Below, in pieces: positions 8,436 to 17,282 of a DNA stretch of 28,347 nucleotides (its first letter is position 1; every line of letters begins with the position of its first letter). The translations under genes were made by a program, and so were the position numbers. Source of the DNA: JBKPNX01 sp046732855 (GTDB lineage: Bacteria > Pseudomonadota > Alphaproteobacteria > Geminicoccales > Geminicoccaceae); contig JBKPNX010000178.1 of NCBI GenBank assembly GCA_046732855.1, forward strand, positions 1 to 28,347, given 5' to 3'. The notes under the pieces were generated by a model. The model did no database searches. It was not told the origin of the DNA and saw only the letters and a program-made list of their open reading frames with translations.

Positions 8436-8506
8436 CTCCCGTTTCTCCTCCGGTTGCTGAGATCGCACGGTCATGTCCGGTTTCCTCCCTGGTTGTTAGT
8501 TTGTCC

Positions 8507-9574
8507 CTAGTGCTTGAAAGGCCACAGCCGCAGCCGTTCCTTGGTCATGAGCCAGACGCGCGCGAGGCCGAGCGGCTCGAAGATCAAGAACAGGATGATC
8601 AGCACGCCGAAGATGACCTGTTCGAGCGCCGATGTGATGGTCGCGTCCACTGCCTGGCCGAATACCGCGTGAAAGAACACGTTGAGGAAGATCGGCATCA
8701 GCAGGATGAACCCGGCGCCGAGGAACGAGCCCATGATGGTGCCGAGTCCGCCGATGATGACCATGAACAGGATGCGGAACGACAGATCGATGTTGAAGGC
8801 CGAGGGTTCCACTGTCTGCAGATAGGCGAAGGCGAACAGCGCGCCGCCGACACCGCAATAGAACGAGCTGATGGCGAAGGCCTGCAGCTTGGTGCGCAGC
8901 AGAGAGAGGCCCATCACCTCGGCGGCGATGTCCATATCGCGCACCGCCATCCAGGCCCGCCCGGTGCTGCCGCGCGCCATGTTTTTGGCCAGCAGCGTGA
9001 GTACCGCCACGATCGCCAGCACCACCAGGTATTTCTCGGCGGGAGAAGCGAAATTGTGGCCGAACATGAAGATCGGCTGGGCGGTGATCACGCCCGCCGG
9101 ATCGTAATTCTTGAACCAGCCGAATTTGTCGAGCGCCCAGACGATGAAGAACTGCGACGCCAGAGTGGCGACCGCAAGATACAGTCCACGGATGCGCAGG
9201 CTGGGCAGACCGAACACGATGCCGATCGCGGCGGCGCAAAGGCCGGACAGCAGAAGCGCCAGCACGAACGGAATGCCGTCGATGCGCAGGATAATATTGT
9301 AGCAGGCGAAGGCGCCCGCTGCCATGAAACCCGCCGAGCCGAGCGACAACTGGCCGGCGTAGCCCATCAGGATATTCTGGCCCAAGGCCACGAGCGACAG
9401 AATGAGCCATGGAATAAGGATCGCGCTCAGCCAGTAGTCGCTGGCCACGAAGGGAACGACCGCGAAGGCCACGACCAGCAGCAGCACCATGCCGATGCGG
9501 TCCTGGCGAAGTGGCAGTAGCTGCGCGTCCTGCGCGTAGCTGGTGCGGAACTGGCCGGCTTCTCGGTAGAGCAT
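8507..9574 (-). CDS. livM: Branched-chain-type ABC transporter permease LivM
   Basis: This 355-residue inner-membrane permease begins with a polar N-terminus of about 27 residues, followed by many hydrophobic helices. LivM hallmarks are visible: LILSLVALGQNILMGYAGQLSLG, the region LPSLRIRGLYLAVATLASQF, and the conserved cytoplasmic loop RAWMAVRDMDIAAEVMGLSL that contacts the ATPase. The start at 9574 lies two bases after the livH stop, so the two permeases are coupled. It pairs with LivH to form the channel. The length is normal for the family. Confidence 0.94.
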   Translation of the reverse strand: MLYREAGQFRTSYAQDAQLLPLRQDRIGMVLLLVVAFAVVPFVASDYWLSAILIPWLILSLVALGQNILMGYAGQLSLGSAGFMAAGAFACYNIILRIDGIPFVLALLLSGLCAAAIGIVFGLPSLRIRGLYLAVATLASQFFIVWALDKFGWFKNYDPAGVITAQPIFMFGHNFASPAEKYLVVLAIVAVLTLLAKNMARGSTGRAWMAVRDMDIAAEVMGLSLLRTKLQAFAISSFYCGVGGALFAFAYLQTVEPSAFNIDLSFRILFMVIIGGLGTIMGSFLGAGFILLMPIFLNVFFHAVFGQAVDATITSALEQVIFGVLIILFLIFEPLGLARVWLMTKERLRLWPFKH

Positions 9575-9576
9575 GG

Positions 9577-10479
9577 TCAGGCGCGCCGGATAATTTTTTC
9601 GCCGAACAGCCCCTCGGGACGGATCAGTAGGAACAGGACGGCCATCATGTAGGGCGACCAGCCTTCAATGCCGCCACCGAAATAGGGCCCCACATAGACC
9701 TCGAGGATCTTCTCGATCGCGCCGACGATCAGTCCGGCCACGATCACTCCCGGGACCGATGTGAAGCCGCCGATGATAAGCACCGGAAGCGCCTTGAGCG
9801 CCACCCAGACCAGCGCGAACTGCACGCCGCTCCGAGCGCCCCACAGCATGCCGGCCACCAGCGCGACGACACCGGCCGTCGCCCAAACCAGCATCCATAT
9901 ATGCTTGAGCGGAATGCCGATCGAGAGTGCCGCCGTGTGGTCGTCGGCGACCGCTCGCAAGCCACGCCCCACCTTGGTCCGCGAGAACAGGAGCGCCAAT
10001 ATCGCCACCATGACGCCGGCAACCACGCCTGCGGCGATATCAAGTTGGCTGATGAGCACGCCGAAGGTGTCGGCCAGCCACTCGATCGGCACGTCGTGGA
10101 TGCCGAGATCGAGACGCCGCACATCGACGCCCCAAGCCAGCTGCGCCGTCCCCTCGATCACGAAGGCGAGGCCGATGGTCGCCATCAGCAGCGTGTCCTC
10201 GCTCTGGCTGACCAGCGGACGCAAGACGAACCGCTCGGTGGCCATGCCGACAAGGACCATGAGCCCGACGGCCACCGGCAGCGCCGCCCAGAACGGCAGG
10301 CCGAGCTCCATGAAGCCGACGAAGGAGAGGACGGCGAAGAACACCATCGCGCCCTGCGCGAAGTTGAATACCGACGAGGCCTTGTAGATGAGCACGAAGC
10401 CCAGGGCGACGAGCGAGTACATGATGCCCGAAAGGAGGCCGCCGACCAGCACCTCGATGAAGAACCAGAATTCGACCAT
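9577..10479 (-). CDS. livH: Branched-chain-type ABC transporter permease LivH
   Basis: This 300-residue permease has eight or so hydrophobic helices. LivH features include LLSGIMYSLVALGFVLIYKA near the N-terminus, FNFAQGAMVFF, and the ATPase-contact loop RTKVGRGLRAVADDHTAALS followed by IGIPLKHIWMLVWA. It ends with FLLIRPEGLFGEKIIRRA, the usual end of the family. It begins nine bases after the LivG-fusion stop, with only a weak purine stretch as ribosome site, so translational coupling is likely. It is the complete partner of LivM. Confidence 0.94.
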   Translation of the reverse strand: MVEFWFFIEVLVGGLLSGIMYSLVALGFVLIYKASSVFNFAQGAMVFFAVLSFVGFMELGLPFWAALPVAVGLMVLVGMATERFVLRPLVSQSEDTLLMATIGLAFVIEGTAQLAWGVDVRRLDLGIHDVPIEWLADTFGVLISQLDIAAGVVAGVMVAILALLFSRTKVGRGLRAVADDHTAALSIGIPLKHIWMLVWATAGVVALVAGMLWGARSGVQFALVWVALKALPVLIIGGFTSVPGVIVAGLIVGAIEKILEVYVGPYFGGGIEGWSPYMMAVLFLLIRPEGLFGEKIIRRA

Positions 10480-10488
10480 TGCTGTTCT

Positions 10489-12621
10489 TCAGTGCGCCAC
10501 GCCGAGATAGGCGTCAATGACGGCTTGGTTGGATCGAACCTCGTCGGGTGTGCCGTCGCCGATCTTCTTGCCGTAGTCGAGGACGACGACGCGGTCGGAA
10601 ATGTCCATCACGACGCCCATGTCGTGCTCAATCAGCACGATTGTCGTGCCATAGTGGTCGTTGACCTCGAGAATGAAGCGGCTGAGGTCATGCTTCTCCT
10701 CGATGTTCATGCCGGCCATCGGCTCGTCGAGCAGCAGCATCGCCGGTTCAGCGGCAAGAGCGCGGCCGAGTTCCACGCGCTTTTGCAGCCCATAGGGCAG
10801 GCGTGCCACCGGGGTCTTGCGGACGTGTTCGATCTGGAGAAACTCGATGATCTCCTCGACCGCTTCACGATTGGCCGTCTCTTCGCGCCGCGCACGCGGC
10901 AGCTGCATGGCCACTTTCAGAAAATTGGCGCGCACGCGCAGGGCGCGGCCGGCCATGATGTTGTCGAGCACCGACATGCCGCGGAACAGGGCGATGTTCT
11001 GGAAGGTTCGCGCGATCCCGAGGCGCGCCGCGCGGGTCGGCGTCATGTCCATGATCCGTTGGCCCCGGAAGGCGATGCTGCCCTGTTGTGCCTTGTAGAG
11101 GCCGTTGATGACATTGAGCATCGAGCTCTTGCCGGCGCCATTCGGGCCGATGATGGCGCGAACCTCATGCTCGAGCACGTCGAACGATACATCAGTGAGC
11201 GCCTGTACGCCACCGAACCGAAGCGAGATCGAGTCAAGCTCGAGGATCGGTCCCCCGACCGCGAAAGCGCGCTGCGAGGGTTGCAGGGCCGTTGGCGCGT
11301 TCAAGAATTCCACGGGAGCCGTCATGATGGGCGCGATCTTCAGTTCGACGCCCTCGCCCGATCGTCCGACGGTGTCCGGTTCAACGTCGTCACGAGGTAT
11401 CGAGACGAAGCACCCGGTCTCGGTCGAACCATGAAGCTGCTTCAAGTTGATGCCGAGCGCGCGAAAGAACGTCAGCACTTCCGGCGCGACGGCGTCGCCG
11501 ACGGTATAGACCGCCCGCGCCCTGCCCAGGCCGAGCACGTCGCGCAGGGGCGCATTGATGAGGAAGCCGCATACCGCGGAGACGATCCGGTCGCCCATCG
11601 AAGCCGTGTCGGCGGCAAGGCGGTGCGTGCTGATCCGCTGGGCTGCAGCCATGCCTTGCAAATAGAGACGGTGACTGAACCCAATTGTATCCTCCATGCG
11701 CGCCGACACATCCCTACGCAGGGCTTCCAGCACGCCAGGCGTCGCCACCAGGCAGGTCGGTCCCATTTCGCGCATGTCGGCGAGCAACGAATCCGAGGAT
11801 TCCGGGCAGCATACGCAATGACCCACGACCATTGGCAGCACGTAACTGAACAGGCACTGTCCGATCCAACCCGGCGGCAGGTAGGCCATGGTCATATCGC
11901 TGTGCTTGAGCCCTTCCGTCGTGGCCATGACTCGGGCGCGATCGATCAGTGCTTCATGGGTGAGAAGGACGGCTTTGCCGGGACTACTGGTCCCTGAGGT
12001 GAAGAACAGGAAAGCGGCATCCTGGCCGGAGCCGCGCGCCACTTCGGCGCGCAGGGCGTCGCGCCGCGCGGCAGCGAATTCCTGGCCTTCGCGCAGCAAA
12101 TCCGCGTAGCTGACCAGAAGGGACTGCCGGTAGTGCCGCATGCCCCGATCCTTGTCGTATACGATGCACTGGATCGTCGGACACCTCGGCAGGATCCTAA
12201 GCAGCTTGTCGACCTGCTCTTGATTCTCGGCGAAGACGTGGGTGGCTGACGCGCACTGGAGCGGAGCGCCCATCTCCTCGGCGCTGGCGTCCGGGTAAAG
12301 CGGCACTGCGACGGCGCCCAACCATTGGGCCGCGCCCATTGCCGCGTACAGACGCGATCGGTTGTCACCCACAAACGCGACGTGTGCACCGCGCCGCAGC
12401 CCGCGCTTGGACAACGCTCCCGCCAGCGCGGTCACCTCCTCGGCCAGGTCGCGCCAGGTCAGGGTTCGCCATATGCCGCGATGTTTTTCCCGGATAGCCG
12501 GCTTTTGACCGCGCTGCAGCCCATGGCGGAGCAGCAACTTCGAAAACGTATCCGCGCCTAGCTTTTCGATATCCTGATGAGTTACCGGCAGCTCGCCGGC
12601 CGGCATGTTCGGTGCCGGCAT
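10489..12621 (-). CDS. In-frame fusion: truncated AMP-binding acyl-CoA synthetase + LivG ABC ATPase
   Basis: The protein has 710 residues. Residues 1 to about 430 are the N-terminal domain of an AMP-forming acyl-CoA synthetase, with the phosphate-binding motif FFTSGTSSPGK (206-216) and the HGSTETG motif (397-403). Homology stops right after GRSGEGVELKIA. The conserved Asp of the hinge region and the whole C-terminal lid with the catalytic Lys are missing, so adenylation activity is unlikely. From M433 (ATG at 11325) it reads MTAPVEFLN and continues as a complete LivG-type ATPase: Walker A GPNGAGKS (492-499), the variant signature LPYGLQKR and Walker B MLLLDEP (628-634). GGGAGG seven bases before the ATG at 12621 supports that start. 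In related clusters the synthetase and livG are separate adjacent genes, so an in-frame deletion is the simplest explanation. Internal initiation at 11325 could still yield a normal LivG; a sequencing or assembly deletion cannot be excluded. Confidence 0.85.
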   Translation of the reverse strand: MPAPNMPAGELPVTHQDIEKLGADTFSKLLLRHGLQRGQKPAIREKHRGIWRTLTWRDLAEEVTALAGALSKRGLRRGAHVAFVGDNRSRLYAAMGAAQWLGAVAVPLYPDASAEEMGAPLQCASATHVFAENQEQVDKLLRILPRCPTIQCIVYDKDRGMRHYRQSLLVSYADLLREGQEFAAARRDALRAEVARGSGQDAAFLFFTSGTSSPGKAVLLTHEALIDRARVMATTEGLKHSDMTMAYLPPGWIGQCLFSYVLPMVVGHCVCCPESSDSLLADMREMGPTCLVATPGVLEALRRDVSARMEDTIGFSHRLYLQGMAAAQRISTHRLAADTASMGDRIVSAVCGFLINAPLRDVLGLGRARAVYTVGDAVAPEVLTFFRALGINLKQLHGSTETGCFVSIPRDDVEPDTVGRSGEGVELKIAPIMTAPVEFLNAPTALQPSQRAFAVGGPILELDSISLRFGGVQALTDVSFDVLEHEVRAIIGPNGAGKSSMLNVINGLYKAQQGSIAFRGQRIMDMTPTRAARLGIARTFQNIALFRGMSVLDNIMAGRALRVRANFLKVAMQLPRARREETANREAVEEIIEFLQIEHVRKTPVARLPYGLQKRVELGRALAAEPAMLLLDEPMAGMNIEEKHDLSRFILEVNDHYGTTIVLIEHDMGVVMDISDRVVVLDYGKKIGDGTPDEVRSNQAVIDAYLGVAH

Positions 12622-12675
12622 TCAGCTTCCTCCCATCCTTCTTTTCGAAGGTCGTTGCAACATTCGTGTCTCCCG

Positions 12676-12939
12676 ACGTCCGCGCACCCGCTCGAGCATG
12701 CCGGCGGGATCGCGGAACTCGAGGCGAAACCACGAGCAGGCGTGCCGTGCCTCCTCGATCGCCGCGCCCTGGTACAGATCGTTCAAAAACCTGCTTGCCT
12801 CTTTGTCCAGGCCAATGTGCCAGACCCAGCGCTCGTCGTCGATCCGTGAGACGGGCTGAACTCCGGCTGCCGCGAGCAGTCGATCCCGCGGGCGCGCGAT
12901 GGCACGGCCGCACGCCGTCAACAAGAGTTGAAGATCGCT
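12676..12939 (-). pseudogene. Remnant of a DUF6352-like gene
   Basis: One frame carries a stretch resembling the C-terminal part of DUF6352 proteins: RIDDERWVWHIGLDKEASR, then FLNDLYQG and FRLEFRDPAGM. The family is normally over 300 residues; here nothing upstream matches and the usual C-terminal end is replaced by an unrelated basic tail. The enclosing frame opens inside the end of the neighbouring cyclic-nucleotide-binding gene and closes at 12622, immediately before the synthetase ATG. It has no start or ribosome site of its own. The family is uncharacterised; recognition is from memory of its conserved ERWVWHxGLDxEAS block. Confidence 0.6.
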
Positions 12940-12991
12940 GGATTCTCTTCCGGAGTTGCTGGACGGGAAGAAAGCCGAGCGCGCGGCGAAT

Positions 12992-13507
12992 TCACACGTG
13001 CGGTACGCCGGGCGCGAAGGGGTCGTACGGGTATCCGGCATACATGAGACTGGCGCCGCCCAGCAGATCTTCCATCCGCTCCACCGTCTTCGCGATCACG
13101 CTGCGTGGCTGGCCGGCCTGGATCTGGCGCTTCAGCTCGATCAGGGCGTGATTGGCGCCATCCAGGCGTCGTGCCAGGATCGCCGCGACGTAAAGCAGCG
13201 CAATCGGGTCTTGCGCGAGCAGGGCAGCCGCTTCCGCGACGTGGAACTGAGAGGTTTCCAGGGCACGGATATCTGCCGTATGCGGCTGATTCAGCAGCAT
13301 GGAAAGCTCCCCGAACACGGCGCCGGGCTCCGCCACCTTGGCGATCTGGACGCCTTCCTTGACGATTTCGACAGCACCTTCCCTGAGGATCAGGAGCCGA
13401 CCGGTGGTCGAGCCGGCGGTGAGCACGGTCTCTCCGGCCTGATATGTTGCGAGCGGCAGGGCGGCGAGCCTCTCTTGGAAGACGGCAGGCTCGGGAATCA
13501 GGGACAT
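12992..13507 (-). CDS. Stand-alone cyclic-nucleotide-binding-like domain protein
   Basis: This 171-residue protein has the Crp-type beta-barrel (about 20-95) with the phosphate-binding cassette GAVFGELSMLLNQPHTAD (62-79). It is followed by a helix (DPIALLYVAAILARRL) equivalent to the Crp dimerisation helix, and a short tail ending YPYDPFAPGVPHV. There is no helix-turn-helix, so it is not a DNA-binding regulator by itself. In the cassette Glu67 is kept, but the Arg that contacts the cyclic phosphate (R-S/T-A in Crp) is replaced by His76, so cAMP binding is doubtful. The ATG at 13507 has GGAG eight bases upstream. It lies upstream of, and on the same strand as, the Liv cluster, separated by the DUF6352 remnant. 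Confidence 0.85.
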   Translation of the reverse strand: MSLIPEPAVFQERLAALPLATYQAGETVLTAGSTTGRLLILREGAVEIVKEGVQIAKVAEPGAVFGELSMLLNQPHTADIRALETSQFHVAEAAALLAQDPIALLYVAAILARRLDGANHALIELKRQIQAGQPRSVIAKTVERMEDLLGGASLMYAGYPYDPFAPGVPHV

Positions 13508-13930
13508 TGTTCGGGCTCCGCTCACGCGTGGTGGGCTTGCGACCTCACCACTTCTGACTGGTTCGAACCCTACGGCCTGAAAGACATGGTGGGCAGCAGA
13601 GGGGCGGGATACTGTGCGACCGCTCAGTACATCTGTCGAGGGTACACTTCGGGCGCACCGCGTAGGGCCCCGACGGTGATTTCCAGTGCTGGCCCTGGCG
13701 GGCCGTAGGTCAGTCCCCGGAGCCATGATTTCGGGCGCAGCATCCGGCCTGGCCGGAGGTCCTTCCGCCAGACCCGCGCCCGCGCCCGCGCAAAGCCGGT
13801 GCGCGTATCCGCCGTGGCGAGCGGCGTTGGCACGACGATCTCTGGAGCGTACGGTACCGACGAGTGGGCCTATTGCCTGCGCGGTACGCTGCCGATGGTG
13901 GCCGTCATCGGCGGAGACGGGAGATCAGGA
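13508..13930. other. Divergent intergenic region, 423 bases
   Basis: This separates two divergently transcribed genes and must hold their promoters. The GH94 frame stays open upstream to 13799, but the extension has no family support and the ribosome site lies just before 13931. A minus-strand frame at 13624-13833 encodes an Arg-rich 69-residue peptide that I do not recognise. No convincing gene, repeat or RNA element is visible. Confidence 0.5.
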
Positions 13931-16900
13931 ATGACGCGCCACGCTGTCCGCACCTTCGCGACGCCCGGGGAAAGCGGTCTCGGCCTGCGCCGCATCGCGA
14001 ACCAGTCCGGCCTGACGATCAGCGTGCTGCCCAATGGCTGCGTCTTCGCGATCGAGCACCGGCACGAGGGCGGCCGGACGCTGATCAACCAGGTGCAGGG
14101 CGCGCCCCTTGATGGCGGGATCACCCGCCTGTACCTGCGCATCCACGCGCCCGAGCCGGCGCTCGCCGAGGCGGTCGGCCCCGGCGCGAAGGTCACTTTC
14201 GGCGGCGTCGCCGATCGCTTCGCCTGGGACGGGACGACCAGCAGCGTGCAGCACCGCGTCTCGCTGTGGCTGCACCCGCAGCACCGGCTCTGGCTGTGGC
14301 GAGTCGAGGTCGCGAACCGCGGCGCGGAGCCAGTGACGTGTGATGCGATCCTCGTGCAGGACGTCGGCCTGGGCGACCGCGGCTTTGTCATGAACAACGA
14401 GGCCTACGCGTCACAGTACGTCGACCACCACATCGCGCGACATCCGCGCTGCGGCCCGGTAGTAATGAGCCGGCAGAACCTGAAGCAGAGCAGTGGGTAC
14501 CCATGGGTCGCGCACGGCTGCTTCGAGGGCGCCTCCGGCTTCGCCACCGACGCGATGCAGCTGCTCGGGCCGCAGTATCGGGAAACCGGTGAGTTCGATC
14601 CAGGCCTTGATCTGCCGAGCGAGCGGCTTCAGCACGAGGTCGCCTGCCCGATGATCCAGTCCGAGCCCGTGACTCTGAATGCTGGCGCCCAAGCGGCATG
14701 GACCTTCTTTGGCCTGTACGAGCCCGATCACGCCGCCGCCTCGAGCGATGCCGATCTCGCCAGGATCGATGCCGCGCAGCAAGCCTCAGGAGATTTTGCG
14801 TCGAGCGAAGTCGGGCTGAGCCAGCCGGTGCGGAGCGTCCTCCAGGACGCGCCGGCGATCGCGCCCCGATCGCTCAACGACGCGACGATCGCCGCGCGCT
14901 ACCCGGAGCGCGCGCACGAAGAGCGCGCGAACGGCCGCGTCGTCTCGTTCTTCACGCCCGATGGCGGCCACAATCGCCACGTCGTGCTGCGTGCCAAGGA
15001 GCGGATGGTGGCGCGCCGCCACGGCACGCTCCTGCGCAGCGGCCAGGGCATGCTGCTCGACGAGACCACGCTGTGCGCGACCTGCTGGATGCACGGGGTG
15101 TTCGCCGCCCAGCTCACGATCGGCAACACGGGCTTTCACAAACTCTTCTCGGTCTCGCGCGACCCTTACAACATCACCCGCTCGAGCGGGCTGCGCGTCT
15201 TGGTCGACGGCGGCCATGGCTGGCGCCTGCTCGCGGTGCCGTCCGCCTTCGAGATCGGGCTCAGCGACTGCCGCTGGGTCTATCGTCTCGACGACCGCAC
15301 GATCGTCGTGTCTGCGGTCGCCTCGGGCGACGACCCGGCGATGCAGTGGCGCATCGCGGTCGAGGGCAAGCCCTGCCGGTTCCTGGTGTTCGGCTATCTG
15401 GTCCTGGGCGAGCGCGAGCTCGACCATGCCGGCCGGATCGAGATTGACGCCGCCGACCGGCGGTTCGCGTTCCGCCCCGACCCGAAGTCACTGTGGGGCC
15501 AGCGGTATCCGGACGCCATTTACTATCTGGTCACGAGCACCCCCGATGCGATCGAAGCGATCGGCGGCGACGAGCTGCTGTACGCGGACGGCACGCCGCG
15601 CGGCGGTCCCTACGTGGCGCTGCGGACGCGCGCGACCGACGAGCTGAGCTTTACCGTCGTGGGTTCGATGACCGATCCCGAAGACGCGGACCGTCTTGCG
15701 GCGAAGTACGCGCGCGGCGTCAAGGAAGCGGCCATGCTGGCGCCGGCGGCGCGCTATTGGGCGCATGTCACCCGTGGCCTGCGGATCACCGGCGGGGGTC
15801 CTGACGTCGCGGCGCTCGACACTCTGTTTCCCTGGCTTGCGCACAACGCCATGGTGCACCTCACCGTGCCGCACGGCCTGGAGCAGTACGGCGGCGCCGC
15901 ATGGGGCACGCGCGACGTGTGCCAGGGCCCGGTCGAATTCCTGCTGACGCTCGAGCACGACGAGCCGGTCAAGGAGATCCTGCGCATTGTATTTGCGCAG
16001 CAGCACGAGTCTCGCGGCGACTGGCCGCAGTGGTTCATGCTCGAGCCCTATGCCGCGATCCGGGACCAGCACAGCCACGGCGACGTGATCGTCTGGCCGC
16101 TGAAGGCGCTGTGCGACTACATCGAGGCAACGAACGATTTCGCGTTTCTCGCCGAGCCGCTCGCCTGGCGGCGGGATGATGCCGAGACTACGGCGCGCAA
16201 GGACTCGGTCGCGGCGCACGTTGACAAGCTGCTCGCCACGGTTCGCGAGCGGTTCATCGCGGATACGCACCTGATCCGCTACGGCGAAGGCGACTGGAAC
16301 GACTCGCTGCAGCCGGCCGACCCGAAAATGCGCGACTGGATGGTGAGCAGCTGGACGGTCGCGCTGCTGTTCCAGCAGCTCAACCGGTACGCCGAAGTGC
16401 TGAAGCGCGCGGACCAGAACGATGCAGCGAAGGAACTCTCGAAGCTCGCCGCCGCAATACGCGAGGACTTCAACCGGCACCTGATTCGCGACGGCAGCGT
16501 GGCCGGCTACGCTCTGTTCGAGCCGGGCGACAAGGAACCCGAGCTGCTGCTGCACCCGAGCGACAGCCGCACCGGCCTAAGCTACTCGCTGCTGCCGATG
16601 ACGCGCAGCATCATCGCCGGGCTGTTCACCGAGGAGCAGGCCCAGCATCACCTGCGGCTGATCCGCGAACACCTGTTGTTCCCCGATGGGGCGCGCCTGA
16701 TGGACCGGCCGGTGGCGTACCATGGCGGGCTCGAACGGGTCTTCCGCCGCGCCGAGTCGGCTTCCTTCTTCGGGCGCGAAATCGGCCTCATGTACGTGCA
16801 CGCCCACCTGCGCTACGGCGAGGCCATGGCGGCACTGCGCGAGGCCGATGCGCTGTGGGAGGCGTTGCAGATCGCTAGTCCGATCGCGGTCACAGAGCGT

Positions 16901-17212
16901 ATCGCGCATGCCTCGCCCCGCCAGCGCAACGCCTACTTCAGCAGCAGCGATGCGGCCTTCCCGGATCGTTACGAGGCGAGCGCGAAGTGGCAGCGCGTCA
17001 GTGACGGCACGATTGCGGTCGACGGGGGATGGCGAATCTACTCAAGCGGCCCGGGACTGTACACGAACGTGCTCATCTCCCATGCCCTTGGGATCCGGCG
17101 GCATTTCGGCGAGCGCGTGGTCGCGCCCGTGCTGCCCCCCTCGCTCGGGCGGGTGACACTCGAAAGGGTCATCGACGGCCGCCACGACCGATGGGATCTC
17201 CCGATCACCTGA
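13931..17212 (+). CDS. GH94-family phosphorylase-like protein, probably 1,2-beta-oligoglucan phosphorylase type
   Basis: This protein of 1093 residues has a beta-sandwich N-terminal half and an (alpha/alpha)6-barrel C-terminal half, as in GH94 (cellobiose phosphorylase, cyclic beta-1,2-glucan synthase C-terminus). The barrel shows WGTRDVCQGPVEFLL (R661, D662) and GEGDWNDSLQ, in which Asp791 matches the GH94 general acid. Length and the RDVCQGPVEF variant fit the long phosphorylases acting on beta-1,2-glucooligosaccharides (sophorose series), which convert them with phosphate into alpha-glucose 1-phosphate. A GH144-like protein further along the window supports this substrate. No signal peptide is visible, in line with a cytosolic phosphorylase. 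The ATG at 13931 is chosen for GGGAG seven bases upstream; the frame is open back to 13799. Family assignment is firm; the exact substrate is inferred. Confidence 0.85.
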   Translation: MTRHAVRTFATPGESGLGLRRIANQSGLTISVLPNGCVFAIEHRHEGGRTLINQVQGAPLDGGITRLYLRIHAPEPALAEAVGPGAKVTFGGVADRFAWDGTTSSVQHRVSLWLHPQHRLWLWRVEVANRGAEPVTCDAILVQDVGLGDRGFVMNNEAYASQYVDHHIARHPRCGPVVMSRQNLKQSSGYPWVAHGCFEGASGFATDAMQLLGPQYRETGEFDPGLDLPSERLQHEVACPMIQSEPVTLNAGAQAAWTFFGLYEPDHAAASSDADLARIDAAQQASGDFASSEVGLSQPVRSVLQDAPAIAPRSLNDATIAARYPERAHEERANGRVVSFFTPDGGHNRHVVLRAKERMVARRHGTLLRSGQGMLLDETTLCATCWMHGVFAAQLTIGNTGFHKLFSVSRDPYNITRSSGLRVLVDGGHGWRLLAVPSAFEIGLSDCRWVYRLDDRTIVVSAVASGDDPAMQWRIAVEGKPCRFLVFGYLVLGERELDHAGRIEIDAADRRFAFRPDPKSLWGQRYPDAIYYLVTSTPDAIEAIGGDELLYADGTPRGGPYVALRTRATDELSFTVVGSMTDPEDADRLAAKYARGVKEAAMLAPAARYWAHVTRGLRITGGGPDVAALDTLFPWLAHNAMVHLTVPHGLEQYGGAAWGTRDVCQGPVEFLLTLEHDEPVKEILRIVFAQQHESRGDWPQWFMLEPYAAIRDQHSHGDVIVWPLKALCDYIEATNDFAFLAEPLAWRRDDAETTARKDSVAAHVDKLLATVRERFIADTHLIRYGEGDWNDSLQPADPKMRDWMVSSWTVALLFQQLNRYAEVLKRADQNDAAKELSKLAAAIREDFNRHLIRDGSVAGYALFEPGDKEPELLLHPSDSRTGLSYSLLPMTRSIIAGLFTEEQAQHHLRLIREHLLFPDGARLMDRPVAYHGGLERVFRRAESASFFGREIGLMYVHAHLRYGEAMAALREADALWEALQIASPIAVTERIAHASPRQRNAYFSSSDAAFPDRYEASAKWQRVSDGTIAVDGGWRIYSSGPGLYTNVLISHALGIRRHFGERVVAPVLPPSLGRVTLERVIDGRHDRWDLPIT

Positions 17213-17282
17213 CGCCCGGCGGCTGTCCGAAAGCAGCGCTCGCTTGGAGAGATCACGACGATCGCCCCGTATTCTTGAACGC

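Noticed and set aside
7005..9520. Long plus-strand frames opposite the binding-protein and livM genes
   Set aside because: They are antisense shadows of clearly recognised transporter genes, without ribosome sites or family motifs.
9901..11997. Plus-strand open frame of 698 codons
   Set aside because: It lies entirely opposite livH and the synthetase-LivG fusion, has no domain, and is rich in Arg/His/Glu as expected for the antisense of a GC-rich coding region.
12637..12651. CCTTC/GAAGG mini-hairpin before the synthetase ribosome site
   Set aside because: A five-base stem is too short to claim as an operator or attenuator.
13624..13833. 69-codon minus-strand frame in the divergent gap
   Set aside because: Arg/Pro-rich, no recognisable family, no ribosome site.
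13799..13930. N-terminal extension of the GH94 protein
   Set aside because: The frame is open, but the family starts later and a proper ribosome site is found just before 13931.
15488..16555. Minus-strand frame of 355 codons
   Set aside because: It is antisense to the GH94 barrel; composition is shadow-like and no domain is recognisable.
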